The translations under genes were made by a program, and so were the position numbers. A stretch of DNA of 64,000 nucleotides from Leifsonia shinshuensis (GTDB lineage Bacteria > Actinomycetota > Actinomycetes > Actinomycetales > Microbacteriaceae): contig NZ_JACCFL010000001.1 of assembly GCF_013410375.1 (NCBI RefSeq), positions 1,984,001 through 2,048,000 of the forward strand, read 5' to 3'. This document shows, in pieces, positions 40,272-50,995 of this stretch (its first letter is position 1; the number at the start of each line of letters is the position of its first letter). The notes beneath the pieces are model-generated. The model worked only from the letters and a program-made list of their open reading frames with translations. It made no database searches and was not told the origin of the DNA.

Positions 40272-42097
40272 TGCGCCAGCGAGATCCCCTGCGTGCTCGG
40301 GTTGCCGCTGTAGACGCCGTCGATCACGTCGGCGAAGTCGGCGAGGATCACGTTGCGCTTGATGCTGAGCTTCGGCGTGAGGTGGCCGCTGGCCTCGGTC
40401 AGCTCCGTGGCGAGGATGACGAACTTGCGGATGCTCTCCGCACGGGAGACGCCCTGGTTCGCCGCGTCGATCGCGCGCTGGATCTCCGCGTTCACCGCCG
40501 GGTTCACGGAGGCCTCGGCGAGGGTCATGTCCTTGTCCTCGCCGTTGTTCGCCAGCCAGGTCGGCAGCATCTCGGTGTCCAGCGTCACGAGCGCGGCGAT
40601 GAACGGCTTCTGGTCGCCGACGACGATCACCTGGCCGACCAGCGGGTTGGCGCGGATCGGGTCCTCCAGCACGGCGGGGGAGACGTTCTTGCCGCCGGCG
40701 GTGACGATGATCTCCTTCTTGCGGCCGGTGATGGTCAGGTAGCCGTCGTCGTCGAACGTGCCGAGGTCGCCGGTGCGGAACCAGCCGTCGTCGAAGGCCG
40801 CGGCCGTCGCCTCCGGGTTCTTCCAGTACTCCTTGAAGACGTTCACGCCCCTGACCTGGATCTCGCCGTCGGCGGCCAGCCGCAGGTCGACGCCGGGGAG
40901 GGCGGGACCGACGGTGCCGATCTTGAACATGTCGGGACGGTTGACGGTCGCCGGCGCCGTGGTCTCGGTGAGGCCGTAGCCCTCCAGGATCTTGATGCCG
41001 AGGCTGTGGAAGAAGTGGCCCAGGTGCGCGCCGAGCGGCGCGGAGCCGGAGACGGCGTACTTCACGCGGCCGCCCATCGCAGCGCGCAGCTTGGAGAACA
41101 CCAGCCGGTCGTAGAGCGCGAACTTGAGCTTGAGGCCGAACGGCACCGAACCGGCTTCGACGGCCTTCGAGTGCTCCACGGCGACCTCGGCGGCGGCGCG
41201 GAAGATCTTGCCGCGGCCGCCGGCCTCCGCCTTCTGCTCGGCCGAGTTGTAGACCTTCTCGAACACGCGCGGCACGGCCAGCAGGAACGTCGGCTTGAAG
41301 CTCGCCAGCGCGGGAAGCAGCTGCTTGGTGTCGGCCTGGTGGCCCACCTTCACACCCGCGGTGACGCAGAGCACGGCGATGAACCGCGCGAACACGTGCG
41401 CCGTCGTGATGAAGAGCAGCGTGGAGGCGCCGCCCGGCTGCATCACGACCTCCTTCAGCGCCTCGGCGGAGTTGCGCGACAGCTCCACGAAGTTGGAGTG
41501 CGTCAGCACGCAGCCCTTCGGGCGTCCGGTGGAGCCGGAGGTGTAGATGAGCGTGCCGATGTCCTCGCCGCGCGCCAGGTTCCTGCGGCGCTCGATCTCC
41601 TCGTCCGGGACGCCGACGCCGCCGGCGGCCAGCTTGTCGAGGTCGCCCAGGTGCAGCTGCCAGACGTTCTGGATCAGCGGGAGGTCGGCGTGCACCTCGT
41701 CGAACCGCGAGAACATCTCCGCGGTCTCCAGGATGACGGCCTTCGCGCCGGAGTCGGACATGTTCCACTGGACCTGCGCCGGCGACGACGTCTCGTAGAT
41801 CGGGACGAGCACGGCACCGGCGAACCAGGTGGCGAAGTCGATCAGCGACCACTCGTAGCGGGTCTTGCACATCAGGCCGATCATGTCGCCCGGCTGGATG
41901 CCGGCGGCGACCAGGCCCTTGGCGAGCGCGATCACCTGGCGGTAGAACTCGGCCGCGGTCACGTCCTTCCAGCCGTCGCCGTCCGGGAGGCTGAACAGCG
42001 CGGCGTCCGGGGTGGCGGCGACCCGCTGCACGAGCAGGTCGGTCGCGTTGGCCTCCGGGTCGGCGGGGACGACTGCGGGGGTTTCGAACTGGTTCAC
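40268..42097 (-). CDS. long-chain acyl-CoA synthetase, FadD15-like
   Basis: 609 aa, ATG 42097. It activates fatty acids with ATP and CoA. AMP-binding motif IYTSGSTGRPKGCVLTHSN near residue 190, YGLTETTAP, the hinge TGDLGTFDDDGYLTITGRKKEI and a C-terminal Lys in KLSIKRNVIL. The lack of a signal peptide suggests a cytoplasmic, membrane-associated enzyme. Its stop overlaps the end of the nuclease gene by 4 bp. In mycobacteria FadD15 also lies near the plsC-aroG-pknL block that follows here. Confidence 0.92.
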   Translation of the reverse strand: MNQFETPAVVPADPEANATDLLVQRVAATPDAALFSLPDGDGWKDVTAAEFYRQVIALAKGLVAAGIQPGDMIGLMCKTRYEWSLIDFATWFAGAVLVPIYETSSPAQVQWNMSDSGAKAVILETAEMFSRFDEVHADLPLIQNVWQLHLGDLDKLAAGGVGVPDEEIERRRNLARGEDIGTLIYTSGSTGRPKGCVLTHSNFVELSRNSAEALKEVVMQPGGASTLLFITTAHVFARFIAVLCVTAGVKVGHQADTKQLLPALASFKPTFLLAVPRVFEKVYNSAEQKAEAGGRGKIFRAAAEVAVEHSKAVEAGSVPFGLKLKFALYDRLVFSKLRAAMGGRVKYAVSGSAPLGAHLGHFFHSLGIKILEGYGLTETTAPATVNRPDMFKIGTVGPALPGVDLRLAADGEIQVRGVNVFKEYWKNPEATAAAFDDGWFRTGDLGTFDDDGYLTITGRKKEIIVTAGGKNVSPAVLEDPIRANPLVGQVIVVGDQKPFIAALVTLDTEMLPTWLANNGEDKDMTLAEASVNPAVNAEIQRAIDAANQGVSRAESIRKFVILATELTEASGHLTPKLSIKRNVILADFADVIDGVYSGNPSTQGISLAH

Positions 42098-42259
42098 GGT
42101 AGCTCCCTCGATACCGGGCGGGCGGGTGATCGGGCCGAATCGCTCCGGCTCGCAGTGGTTGATTACACTCTAGATGGTGCGGCAGGGAGTCTTCCGAGAC
42201 GGCCCGGTCCGCTCATCCCACCATCGCCCGACCCACGCCCATCCGGAAGGGGCTCGCCT

Positions 42260-43207
42260 GTGCATGCCATCGGAATCGACATCGGCGGGACCAAGATCGC
42301 CGGAGCGGTCGTCGACGAGCTCGGCGCGATCGTCCGCGAGGACCGCGTGCCGACCGACGCCAGCCGTCCGGAGGAGATCGAGAACGCCGTCGTCGCGATG
42401 ATCGAGCGGCTGTCGGACGGGCCGGAGCAGATCGCGGGCGCCGGGGTCGCTGCGGCCGGGTTCATCGACGCCGCGCAGTCGACCGTCTACTACGCGCCCA
42501 ACATCAACTGGCGGCACGAGCCGTTCCGGGAGAAGCTCGAGAAGCGGATCGACGTCCCCGTCATCATCGAGAACGACGCCAACGCGGCGGGCTGGGCGGA
42601 GTTCCGCTACGGAGCGGGCCGCCTGGTCAGCGACATGGTCATCCTCACCATCGGCACCGGCGTGGGCGGCGCGATCGTCAGCAACGACCGGCTGTTCCGC
42701 GGCGGCTTCGGCGCGGGCGCCGAGATCGGCCACATGCGCGTGGTGCCGGGCGGCCTGCCGTGCGGCTGCGGCGCGCACGGCTGCATCGAGCAGTACGGCT
42801 CCGGCCGGGCGCTGCAGCGGATGGCGAACGAGCTGGCGGACGCCGGCGGCATCGGGCAGTCCCTCGCCGACATCCGCAGCAGGAAGGGCGAGCTGAGCGG
42901 CTCCGACATCTCCGGCCTCATCATGGCGGGCGACCCCGGCGCGCTGGCCGCGCTGCGTCAGCTCGGCGACTGGCTCGGCCAGGCCTGTGCGAGCCTCGGC
43001 GCGATCCTCGACCCGCAGCTCTTCGTCTTCGGCGGCGGCGTCGCCCAGGCCGGCGAGCTGCTGCTGGAGCCGATCCGGCAGGCCTACCTCGAGAACCTCC
43101 CGGCCCGCGGCTACCACCCGGAGCCGGAGTTCAAGATCGCGGAGCTGGTCAACGACGCCGGGGTCGTGGGCGCGGCCGACCTCGCCCGCCTGCACGCGGC
43201 GCTCTGA
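42260..43207 (+). CDS. ROK-family glucokinase
   Basis: 315 aa, GTG 42260 with GAAGGGG upstream. Phosphate-binding start VHAIGIDIGGTKIAGAVV, catalytic Asp in IENDANAA, ExGH (GAEIGHM) and the zinc motif CGCGAHGCIEQYGSG are all present, so an active sugar kinase, most likely glucose. There is no N-terminal HTH, so it is not a ROK repressor. It is divergent from the acyl-CoA synthetase with a 162-bp gap in which I see no clear regulatory signal beyond a TACACT hexamer (42167). Confidence 0.9.
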   Translation: MHAIGIDIGGTKIAGAVVDELGAIVREDRVPTDASRPEEIENAVVAMIERLSDGPEQIAGAGVAAAGFIDAAQSTVYYAPNINWRHEPFREKLEKRIDVPVIIENDANAAGWAEFRYGAGRLVSDMVILTIGTGVGGAIVSNDRLFRGGFGAGAEIGHMRVVPGGLPCGCGAHGCIEQYGSGRALQRMANELADAGGIGQSLADIRSRKGELSGSDISGLIMAGDPGALAALRQLGDWLGQACASLGAILDPQLFVFGGGVAQAGELLLEPIRQAYLENLPARGYHPEPEFKIAELVNDAGVVGAADLARLHAAL

Positions 43208-43291
43208 GCCGCTCCGGCAGCGGTTGCTGCGCGTGTCCGCGCGTGAGCCGGTCCTCCCGGTGAGCGGGGCGGGGCAGTAGGATTTCGAACG

Positions 43292-44053
43292 ATGTTCTAC
43301 TGGCTGATGAAGAACCTGATCGCGGGGCCGCTGCTCCGCGGCATCTTCCGACCCTGGGTCGTGGGGCTCGACAACGTCCCCGCGAGCGGCGCCGTCATCC
43401 TCGCCAGCAACCACCTGTCGTTCATCGACTCGATCTTCCTGCCGATCGTCGTCGACCGGCACGTCTCCTTCCTCGCCAAGAGCGACTACTTCACCCGGCG
43501 CGGCCTGAAGGGCTGGGCGACGCGTGCGTTCATGAACGCCACCGGCCAGCTCCCGATCGACCGATCGGGCGGCAAGGCCTCCGAGGCGTCGCTGAACACC
43601 GGCCTCGCCGTGCTGGCGCGCGGCGAGATCCTCGGCATCTACCCGGAGGGCACCCGCAGCCCCGACGGCAAGCTGTACCGCGGCCGCACCGGCGTCGCGC
43701 GGATGATCCTGGAGGCCGGCGTCCCTGTCGTCCCCGTCGCGATGGTCGACACCGCCGAGATCATGCCCATCGGCCGCCGCATCCCGCGGGTCGGCCGGAT
43801 CGGCATCATCATCGGAGAGCCGCTCGACTTCTCCCGGTTCGAGGGCATGGAGGGCGACCGCTTCATCCTCCGCTCGGTGACCGACGAGATCATGTACGCG
43901 CTGCACGCGCTGGGCTCGCAGGAGTACGTGGACGTGTACGCGAGCACGGTCAAGGAGAAGCGCGCCGCGCTGGCAGACCCCGCGTCCACGCCGCCGGTCG
44001 CGGTCCCGTCACAATCCGCTCCCGCGGCGCCGGAGGCCCGTCCGGCGCGATAG
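43292..44053 (+). CDS. 1-acyl-sn-glycerol-3-phosphate acyltransferase (PlsC)
   Basis: 253 aa, ATG 43292. It acylates lysophosphatidic acid or a related lipid at the membrane. HX4D motif NHLSFID, then the acyl-acceptor motif IYPEGTRSPDG, and VPVVPVAMVDT are all seen. A Pro/Ala-rich tail of about 25 residues is extra. It precedes the DAHP synthase gene, as its orthologue does in mycobacteria (Rv2182c near aroG). Confidence 0.9.
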   Translation: MFYWLMKNLIAGPLLRGIFRPWVVGLDNVPASGAVILASNHLSFIDSIFLPIVVDRHVSFLAKSDYFTRRGLKGWATRAFMNATGQLPIDRSGGKASEASLNTGLAVLARGEILGIYPEGTRSPDGKLYRGRTGVARMILEAGVPVVPVAMVDTAEIMPIGRRIPRVGRIGIIIGEPLDFSRFEGMEGDRFILRSVTDEIMYALHALGSQEYVDVYASTVKEKRAALADPASTPPVAVPSQSAPAAPEARPAR

Positions 44054-44093
44054 GCTCGGTTATCCCATTCACCCGACCGAGCGGAACAGAACA

Positions 44094-45464
44094 GTGCTGC
44101 AGACCACAGATCCCGTCGTGAAACCTGACGACTCCGTGATCGAGGGTCTCGACTATTGGCGCACGCTCCCGATCAAGCAGCAGCCGCAGTGGCCGGACCC
44201 GGAGGCCGCCGCAGCGGCGTCCGCCGAGATCGCGACCCTGCCCCCGCTGGTGTTCGCCGGCGAGGTGGACCAGCTCCGCTCGCGACTCGCTCGCGCTGCG
44301 CAGGGCAAGGCGTTCCTGCTGCAGGGCGGCGACTGCGCCGAGACCTTCGCCGGGGCGACCGCGGACCAGATCCGCAACCGCGTCAAGACCGTGCTGCAGA
44401 TGGCCGTCGTGCTGACCTACGGCGCCTCCGTCCCCGTCATCAAGATGGGCCGGATGGCCGGGCAGTTCGCCAAGCCGCGCTCCAGCGACACCGAGACCCG
44501 CGGCGGCGTCACGCTGCCGGCCTACCGCGGCGACATCGTCAACGGCTACGACTTCACGCCGGAGTCGCGCGCCGCCGATCCGCGCCGGCTGATCCAGGGC
44601 TACCACACGGCCGCCTCCACGCTGAACCTCATCCGCGCCTTCACGCAGGGTGGCTTCGCCGACCTGCGCGAGGTGCACAGCTGGAACAAGGGCTTCGCCG
44701 CGAACCCGGCCAATCAGCGCTACGAGGGCCTGGCGCGCGAGATCGACCGCGCGATCAAGTTCATGGAGGCCGCGGGCGCGGACTTCGACGAGCTGACGCG
44801 CGTCGAGTTCTACAGCAGCCACGAGGCGCTCCTGATGGACTACGAGCGTCCGATGACCCGCATCGACTCGCGCACCGGCACGCCGTACAACACGTCCGCG
44901 CACTTCGTCTGGATCGGCGAGCGCACCCGCGACCTCGACGGCGCGCACGTCGACTTCCTGTCGCGCGTCCGCAACCCGATCGGCGTCAAGCTCGGCCCGA
45001 CCACGACGGCCGACGACATGCGCCGCCTGATCGACGCCCTCGACCCCGAGCGGGAGCCCGGCCGGCTGACCTTCATCACGCGCATGGGCGCGGGCAAGAT
45101 CCGCGACGCCCTGCCGCCGCTCCTGGAGGCCGTGAAGAACTCCGACGCCAACCCGCTGTGGGTCACCGACCCGATGCACGGCAACGGGCTCACCACGCCG
45201 AACGGCTACAAGACGCGCCGCTTCGACGACGTCGTGGACGAGGTCAAGGGCTTCTTCGAGGCGCACCGCGCCGCGGGGACGCACCCGGGCGGCATCCACG
45301 TCGAGCTCACCGGCGACGACGTCACCGAGTGCCTGGGCGGGTCCGAGCACATCGACGAGGAGACCCTGGCCACCCGCTACGAGTCGCTGTGCGACCCGCG
45401 CCTGAACCACATGCAGTCGCTGGAGCTGGCCTTCCTGGTCGCCGAGGAGCTCAGCCAGGGCTGA
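44094..45464 (+). CDS. aroG: class II 3-deoxy-D-arabino-heptulosonate 7-phosphate synthase
   Basis: 456 aa, GTG 44094. First step of the shikimate pathway (PEP plus erythrose 4-phosphate). The plant-like class II marks are LPPLVFAGEVDQLRSRL, LLQGGDCAETF with the metal Cys, IKMGRMAGQFAKPRS, YHTAASTLNLIRAF, DPMHGNG and GGIHVELTGDDVTECLGGSE. Complete. It is convergent with the PASTA kinase gene, with a 65-bp palindromic element between them. Confidence 0.95.
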   Translation: MLQTTDPVVKPDDSVIEGLDYWRTLPIKQQPQWPDPEAAAAASAEIATLPPLVFAGEVDQLRSRLARAAQGKAFLLQGGDCAETFAGATADQIRNRVKTVLQMAVVLTYGASVPVIKMGRMAGQFAKPRSSDTETRGGVTLPAYRGDIVNGYDFTPESRAADPRRLIQGYHTAASTLNLIRAFTQGGFADLREVHSWNKGFAANPANQRYEGLAREIDRAIKFMEAAGADFDELTRVEFYSSHEALLMDYERPMTRIDSRTGTPYNTSAHFVWIGERTRDLDGAHVDFLSRVRNPIGVKLGPTTTADDMRRLIDALDPEREPGRLTFITRMGAGKIRDALPPLLEAVKNSDANPLWVTDPMHGNGLTTPNGYKTRRFDDVVDEVKGFFEAHRAAGTHPGGIHVELTGDDVTECLGGSEHIDEETLATRYESLCDPRLNHMQSLELAFLVAEELSQG

Positions 45465-45477
45465 CCCCTACCCGCAA

Positions 45478-45542
45478 CAGCCGAGTACGCAAGAATTCAG
45501 CCGCAAACAGCCGAGTACGCAGACTATTCGCGTACTCGGCTG
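45478..45542. repeat. 65-bp three-arm palindromic element, copy C
   Basis: Two direct arms CAGCCGAGTACGC (45478-45490, 45508-45520) and one inverted arm GCGTACTCGGCTG (45530-45542) with spacers of 17 and 9 nt, the latter AGACTATTC. The second and third arms form a perfect 13-bp stem. Compared with copy B, one C-G pair has become A-T on both sides. It lies between convergent genes. Confidence 0.88.
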
Positions 45543-45567
45543 TTTGGCGGGCGGAGGGGAGCGCGGT

Positions 45568-47469
<1,902 letters not shown>

Positions 47470-47566
47470 GGATCGAGTCTAGGGAACAGCGCGGTCGCGA
47501 ATCCTGCAAAACACCGGTGTGCGCCGGGGCTGTGACCCGGCTGTGACCTTCCGCCGGCCGGTGGCG

Positions 47567-48658
47567 TCACCCGAGTTGCGCCAGCCACGCGCGGGCGGAG
47601 GTCTCCCACTTGGCGTACGCGTCGGGGAAGGCCGAGATCTGCACCGCCTGAGCGGCCTGGGTCACGCTCAGGGAGGTCCAGCCGGGGATGTCGAGGAGCC
47701 CGCGGGTGCGGCCGCGGTTGGGGTTCGCCGGGCCGCCGTAGAAGGCGAGGGTCGCCCTGGTCGGGTCGAGCACCTGGTCGGGGCTGCCCCAGCCCGTGCT
47801 CGGCCGCTGCTGGAACAGGCCGAGGGAGTCGCGGTCGCCGTAGCGGACGTTCCGCAGCCCGGACTCCTGCGCGGCGGCGGCGAGGGCCACGACGATGCCC
47901 TGGGCGGGGACGCCCTCCTGGCGGCCGATCCGGATGATGAGCTGGGCGTTCGCCCGCATCTCGTCGCTGAGCGGGACGACCTGGCCCGGCTGGATGACCG
48001 GCGCCGGCGCGGGCGACGGCGCGGTGACGACCGCGGCGGTGGCCGGGCGGGGCGTGTCCAGCGATGCGGTCGCCATGCCGGGGATGGCGAGCTTCTGGCC
48101 CGGGTAGATGATGCTGGCGCCGCTGAGGCCGTTGGCGCTCAGCACCGCCGAGGTGCGCACGCCGAACCGGGCGGCGATGCCGCTGACGGTGTCGCCGGTC
48201 ACGACGGTGTAGCCCGTCGCGGCCGGCACGGGGGCCGGCGCCTGCGCGACGGGCGCGGGCGCAGCCGCGGGCTTCGGCGCCCCGCTGAGCGCCAGGACCT
48301 GGCCCGGGAAGATCAGGCTCTTCCAGCTGAGCCCGTTGAGCGCCAGCACGGCGGCGGTCGACAGCCCGAAGCGCGCGGCGATCCCCGAGACGGTGTCGCC
48401 GGTCTGCACGCGGTAGCTCGCGGGCGCGGCGGCGATCTCGATCTGGCCGGGGGAGGCCGCGGAGCCTGTCGTGCCCGCGGCGCCGCTGATCGTGTTCCGC
48501 GGTCCGGTCGCGTCGCTCTTCTCCGGCGCCTGCTCCCGCACGGCGCCGGTGGCGGCCTGCGCGGGGGTGAGGAGGTTGAGCGTCACGGCGATCGATCCGG
48601 CGATCGCGATCGGCACCGTGCCCAGCATGCGCCGGTTCGTGCTCTCGCTCAGCGACAT
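47567..48658 (-). CDS. secreted LysM protein with lysozyme-like C-terminal domain
   Basis: 363 aa from ATG 48658, which has GAGGGGG seven bases upstream. Signal peptide at the N-terminus (about 1-35, ending TPAQA-A). Two LysM domains (YRVQTGDTVSGIAARFGLS and YTVVTGDTVSGIAARFGVR) bind peptidoglycan. The C-terminal 130 residues look lysozyme/transglycosylase-like: VVALAAAAQESGLRNVRYGD, SLGLFQQRPSTGWGSPDQ, with Glu in AQESG as the likely catalytic acid. Probably a cell-wall hydrolase acting outside the cell. It sits between the PASTA kinase and the DNA-binding protein, each of which may act on cell-wall state. Confidence 0.85.
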   Translation of the reverse strand: MSLSESTNRRMLGTVPIAIAGSIAVTLNLLTPAQAATGAVREQAPEKSDATGPRNTISGAAGTTGSAASPGQIEIAAAPASYRVQTGDTVSGIAARFGLSTAAVLALNGLSWKSLIFPGQVLALSGAPKPAAAPAPVAQAPAPVPAATGYTVVTGDTVSGIAARFGVRTSAVLSANGLSGASIIYPGQKLAIPGMATASLDTPRPATAAVVTAPSPAPAPVIQPGQVVPLSDEMRANAQLIIRIGRQEGVPAQGIVVALAAAAQESGLRNVRYGDRDSLGLFQQRPSTGWGSPDQVLDPTRATLAFYGGPANPNRGRTRGLLDIPGWTSLSVTQAAQAVQISAFPDAYAKWETSARAWLAQLG

Positions 48659-48746
48659 GGTCGACCCCCTCATGAGTGGCAAATGCACGGTCCACGCTGA
48701 CACAGAGTGAGTAAGGAGTCAACCAGTGTGACTGCTGTGACAACAG

Positions 48747-48762
48747 TTAACACAACCGTAAC
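48747..48762 (-). promoter_or_regulatory. MtrA-box-like site upstream of the LysM gene
   Basis: Read on the minus strand, GTTAC, six bases, then GTTAA. This is close to the direct-repeat motif (two GTTAC/GTAAC words six bases apart) reported for the actinobacterial response regulator MtrA, which controls cell-wall hydrolases. It is about 90 bp upstream of the LysM start and 49 bp upstream of the divergent gene. One base differs in the second word. Confidence 0.4.
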
Positions 48763-48810
48763 ATTCACTCGACGAGGTGAACGCCGCCAGGACGTGGCAC
48801 GCTTGTGTGT

Positions 48811-49152
48811 GTGAACGAGCAGGTCCTGGCCACCGAGTGGCTCACCATCCCCGACCTCGTGGAGCAGCTCGGGCTCGGCGTCAGCCGTGTCCGCAGACTC
48901 ATCGAGGATCGTCATCTCGCGGCGAAGCGCATCGACGGCGTCCTCAAGGTCCCCGCCGTGTTCCTGCGCGACGGGGAGCCGCTGGGCGAGCTGCACGGCA
49001 CTCTCGTCGTGCTCGCCGACAACGGCTTCGGCGACGAGGAGGCCGTCGACTGGCTGCTCACCGAGGAGGACAGCCTCGGCGCCGCACCCATCGAGGCGCT
49101 GCGCGCCGGACGCAAGGCGGAGGTCCGGCGGGTCGCCCAGGCCCTGGCCTGA
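48811..49152 (+). CDS. Rv2175c-like DNA-binding protein
   Basis: 113 aa from GTG 48811 (GTG 48805 in frame adds two residues). The first 60 residues are an excisionase-type winged HTH (LTIPDLVEQLGLGVSRVRRL, DRHLAAKRIDGVLKVPAVFL), and the rest is the Rv2175c C-terminal region (ELHGTLVVLADNGFGDEEAVDWLLTEEDSLG). In M. tuberculosis Rv2175c is phosphorylated by PknL and then loses DNA binding. The kinase gene is two genes away here, so the same pair probably operates. Confidence 0.88.
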   Translation: MNEQVLATEWLTIPDLVEQLGLGVSRVRRLIEDRHLAAKRIDGVLKVPAVFLRDGEPLGELHGTLVVLADNGFGDEEAVDWLLTEEDSLGAAPIEALRAGRKAEVRRVAQALA

Positions 49153-49161
49153 GCGAGCGGC

Positions 49162-49221
49162 CCTGAGCCGCCCGGTCCGGAGCCGCCCGGTCCTGAGCCG
49201 CTCGGTTCTGAGCCCCGCGGG
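49162..49221. repeat. 15-bp tandem array, intergenic
   Basis: Units CCTGAGCCGCCCGGT, CCGGAGCCGCCCGGT, CCTGAGCCGCTCGGT and a degenerate TCTGAGCCCCGCGGG lie end to end between two convergent genes. GC-rich. No hairpin or ORF is apparent. Confidence 0.8.
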
Positions 49222-49232
49222 CCCCTCGCCGG

Positions 49233-50354
49233 CTAGGAGGCCCGGCGGGTGACCGTCACGGCGAGCTCGCGCAGCTGTGCGCGCGCCGCCGGGCCGATCG
49301 GGGCCTCGTCGAGCGCCTCGATGGCGATCGCGACGTTGTCGGCGATCATCCGCTCCACCTTCTCGACGGCGCCCGAGTCGCGGATCGTCATCTGCAGGGT
49401 CTGGATCTGCTGCGGCGTCAGGTCCGGGTCGCCGAGCAGCTCGTCGAGCGTCGCGCGCGCCCCGGCGGGCACCGCCTGCCGGGTGAGCGCGATGAGGACC
49501 GTCCGCTTGCCTTCGCGCAGGTCGTCGCCGCTCGGCTTGCCGGTGACCTCCGCGTCTCCGAAGACGCCGAGCAGGTCGTCCCGCAGCTGGTACGCGATGC
49601 CGAGGGGGAGGCCGAAGCGGCGGAGCGCGTCGAGCTGGCCGACGGTGGCCCCGGCGAGGCTCGCGCCGATGAGCAGCGGCGACTCGATCGAGTACTTGGC
49701 CGACTTGTAGACGATGACGCGCTCGGCGCGGGCGAGCTGGTCGGCGTCCGGCCGCCCCGCCCAGCCGATCTCCTCGAAGATGTCGAGGTACTGGCCGGCC
49801 GTGACGTCGAGCCGCATCCGGTTGAACTCGGCCCGCGCCGAGCGCCGGGCCGACGCGCTCACCGTCTGGGTGAGGCCCTCGTCGAAGAGCTCGTCGCTGA
49901 GGATGAGCAGGTAGTCGCCGAGCAGCGTTGCGGCTCCCGTGCCGAACGTCGCCCCCGAGCCCTGCCAGCCCTCCTGGTCGTGCAAACGCTCGAAGCGGCG
50001 GTGCGCGGAGGGCGCTCCCCGGCGGGTGTCGGAATTGTCGATGAGGTCGTCGTGCACGAGCGCCGCGGCGTGGAAGAGCTCCAGCGCGGAGGCGACGGAG
50101 ACGACCGCGTCGAGCGGGCCGCCCGCGGTCACCGCGGCGTCCGCACCCGGCTCGTCACCGGCCGTCCGGACGGCCTGCCACCCCCAGAAGCAGAACAGCG
50201 CCCTGAAGCGCTTGCCGCCGCTGAGAAAATCCCTCGAAAAAGCCGCGATCGGGGCGAGTTCGTCGGCGATGGAGACGAGAATGGATGCACGCGCATCGAA
50301 GAATCCATCGATTCTGGACTGGATGAGGTCGACGAATCGGATGCTTTCGGACAC
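49233..50354 (-). CDS. polyprenyl diphosphate synthase (IdsA2-like)
   Basis: 373 aa, GTG 50354. It condenses isopentenyl diphosphate with allylic diphosphates. The first Asp-rich motif is ALVHDDLIDNSDTRRG and the second is YQLRDDLLGVFGD; GGKRFRALFCFWGW binds the diphosphate. It is clearly different from CrtE. In mycobacteria idsA2 is next to Rv2175c in the same order. Probably makes GGPP or a longer prenyl chain for quinones or cell-wall carriers; chain length is not readable. Confidence 0.9.
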   Translation of the reverse strand: MSESIRFVDLIQSRIDGFFDARASILVSIADELAPIAAFSRDFLSGGKRFRALFCFWGWQAVRTAGDEPGADAAVTAGGPLDAVVSVASALELFHAAALVHDDLIDNSDTRRGAPSAHRRFERLHDQEGWQGSGATFGTGAATLLGDYLLILSDELFDEGLTQTVSASARRSARAEFNRMRLDVTAGQYLDIFEEIGWAGRPDADQLARAERVIVYKSAKYSIESPLLIGASLAGATVGQLDALRRFGLPLGIAYQLRDDLLGVFGDAEVTGKPSGDDLREGKRTVLIALTRQAVPAGARATLDELLGDPDLTPQQIQTLQMTIRDSGAVEKVERMIADNVAIAIEALDEAPIGPAARAQLRELAVTVTRRAS

Positions 50355-50432
50355 ACGTATAGCCTAGTCAGAGTGGTGCGGCTACAATCGGCCACACAAC
50401 GCCTAGAACCCGCTAGAAAGAGGGGGATCCGG

Positions 50433-50813
50433 ATGCCGCTTTCAGAACATGAGCAGCGCCTCCTCGAAGAGATGGAACGCAGTCTCTACCAGAACGACGC
50501 GGACTTCGTTGCGAAGGTCGGAGGCAAGCGGGCCCGCCCCGCCTACCGGTCGATCGTCCTCGGAATCCTCGTCGCCGTCATCGGCGTTGCGGTCCTCGTG
50601 ACCGGCGTCTTCGTCCAGCTCCCCATCGTCGGGATCCTCGGATTCGTGGTGATGTTCGGCGGCGTGCTCCTGGCCATCGCGCCGGGCAAGCGCGTGGCGA
50701 TCGATCCCGACGCAGCGGCGGCCGGCTCGTCCGGCAAGCCGACCCGCGGCCAGCCCGGCTTCATGGACCGCATGAACGACCGCTGGGACAAGCGCCAGGA
50801 CGGGCAGCAGTAG
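50433..50813 (+). CDS. DUF3040 membrane protein
   Basis: 126 aa, ATG 50433 with AGAGGGGG upstream. MPLSEHEQRLLEEMERSLYQND is the DUF3040 signature; two hydrophobic helices follow (IVLGILVAVIGVAVLVTGVF, IVGILGFVVMFGGVLLAIAP), then a charged tail (MDRMNDRWDKRQ). Such proteins precede mraZ in many actinobacteria, but no function is established. It is divergent from the polyprenyl synthase gene and ended by a strong terminator. Confidence 0.9.
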   Translation: MPLSEHEQRLLEEMERSLYQNDADFVAKVGGKRARPAYRSIVLGILVAVIGVAVLVTGVFVQLPIVGILGFVVMFGGVLLAIAPGKRVAIDPDAAAAGSSGKPTRGQPGFMDRMNDRWDKRQDGQQ

Positions 50814-50847
50814 CCCCTCCACCCCACTCCCCGCACCCCCCCCGCTC

Positions 50848-50875
50848 GGGCCGATCTTCGGATCGGCCCTTTTTT
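50848..50875 (+). terminator. Rho-independent terminator after the DUF3040 gene
   Basis: GGGCCGATC (50848-50856), TTCG tetraloop, GATCGGCCC (50861-50869) and six T residues. It is the clearest classical terminator in the window and separates the DUF3040 gene from the mraZ-led cluster. Confidence 0.93.
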
Positions 50876-50995
50876 CGTGCCCGCACGCTCCCCGGAGGCC
50901 TCTTCACCCTCCATTTCCCTCCACCGCGTTTTTCCGCGTATTTCCGCGCCCAAAACACCCCTAAACGGGGCAAAACGGCCGATGGTACTGATTTT

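Noticed and set aside
42098..42259. Promoter of the ROK kinase gene
   Set aside because: A TACACT hexamer is present at 42167 but no acceptable -35 at 16-19 bp, so I do not call a promoter.
40268..43207. Long plus-strand frame joining the nuclease region to the ROK kinase
   Set aside because: The part before 42260 is antisense to the acyl-CoA synthetase; only the final 315 codons form a real protein.
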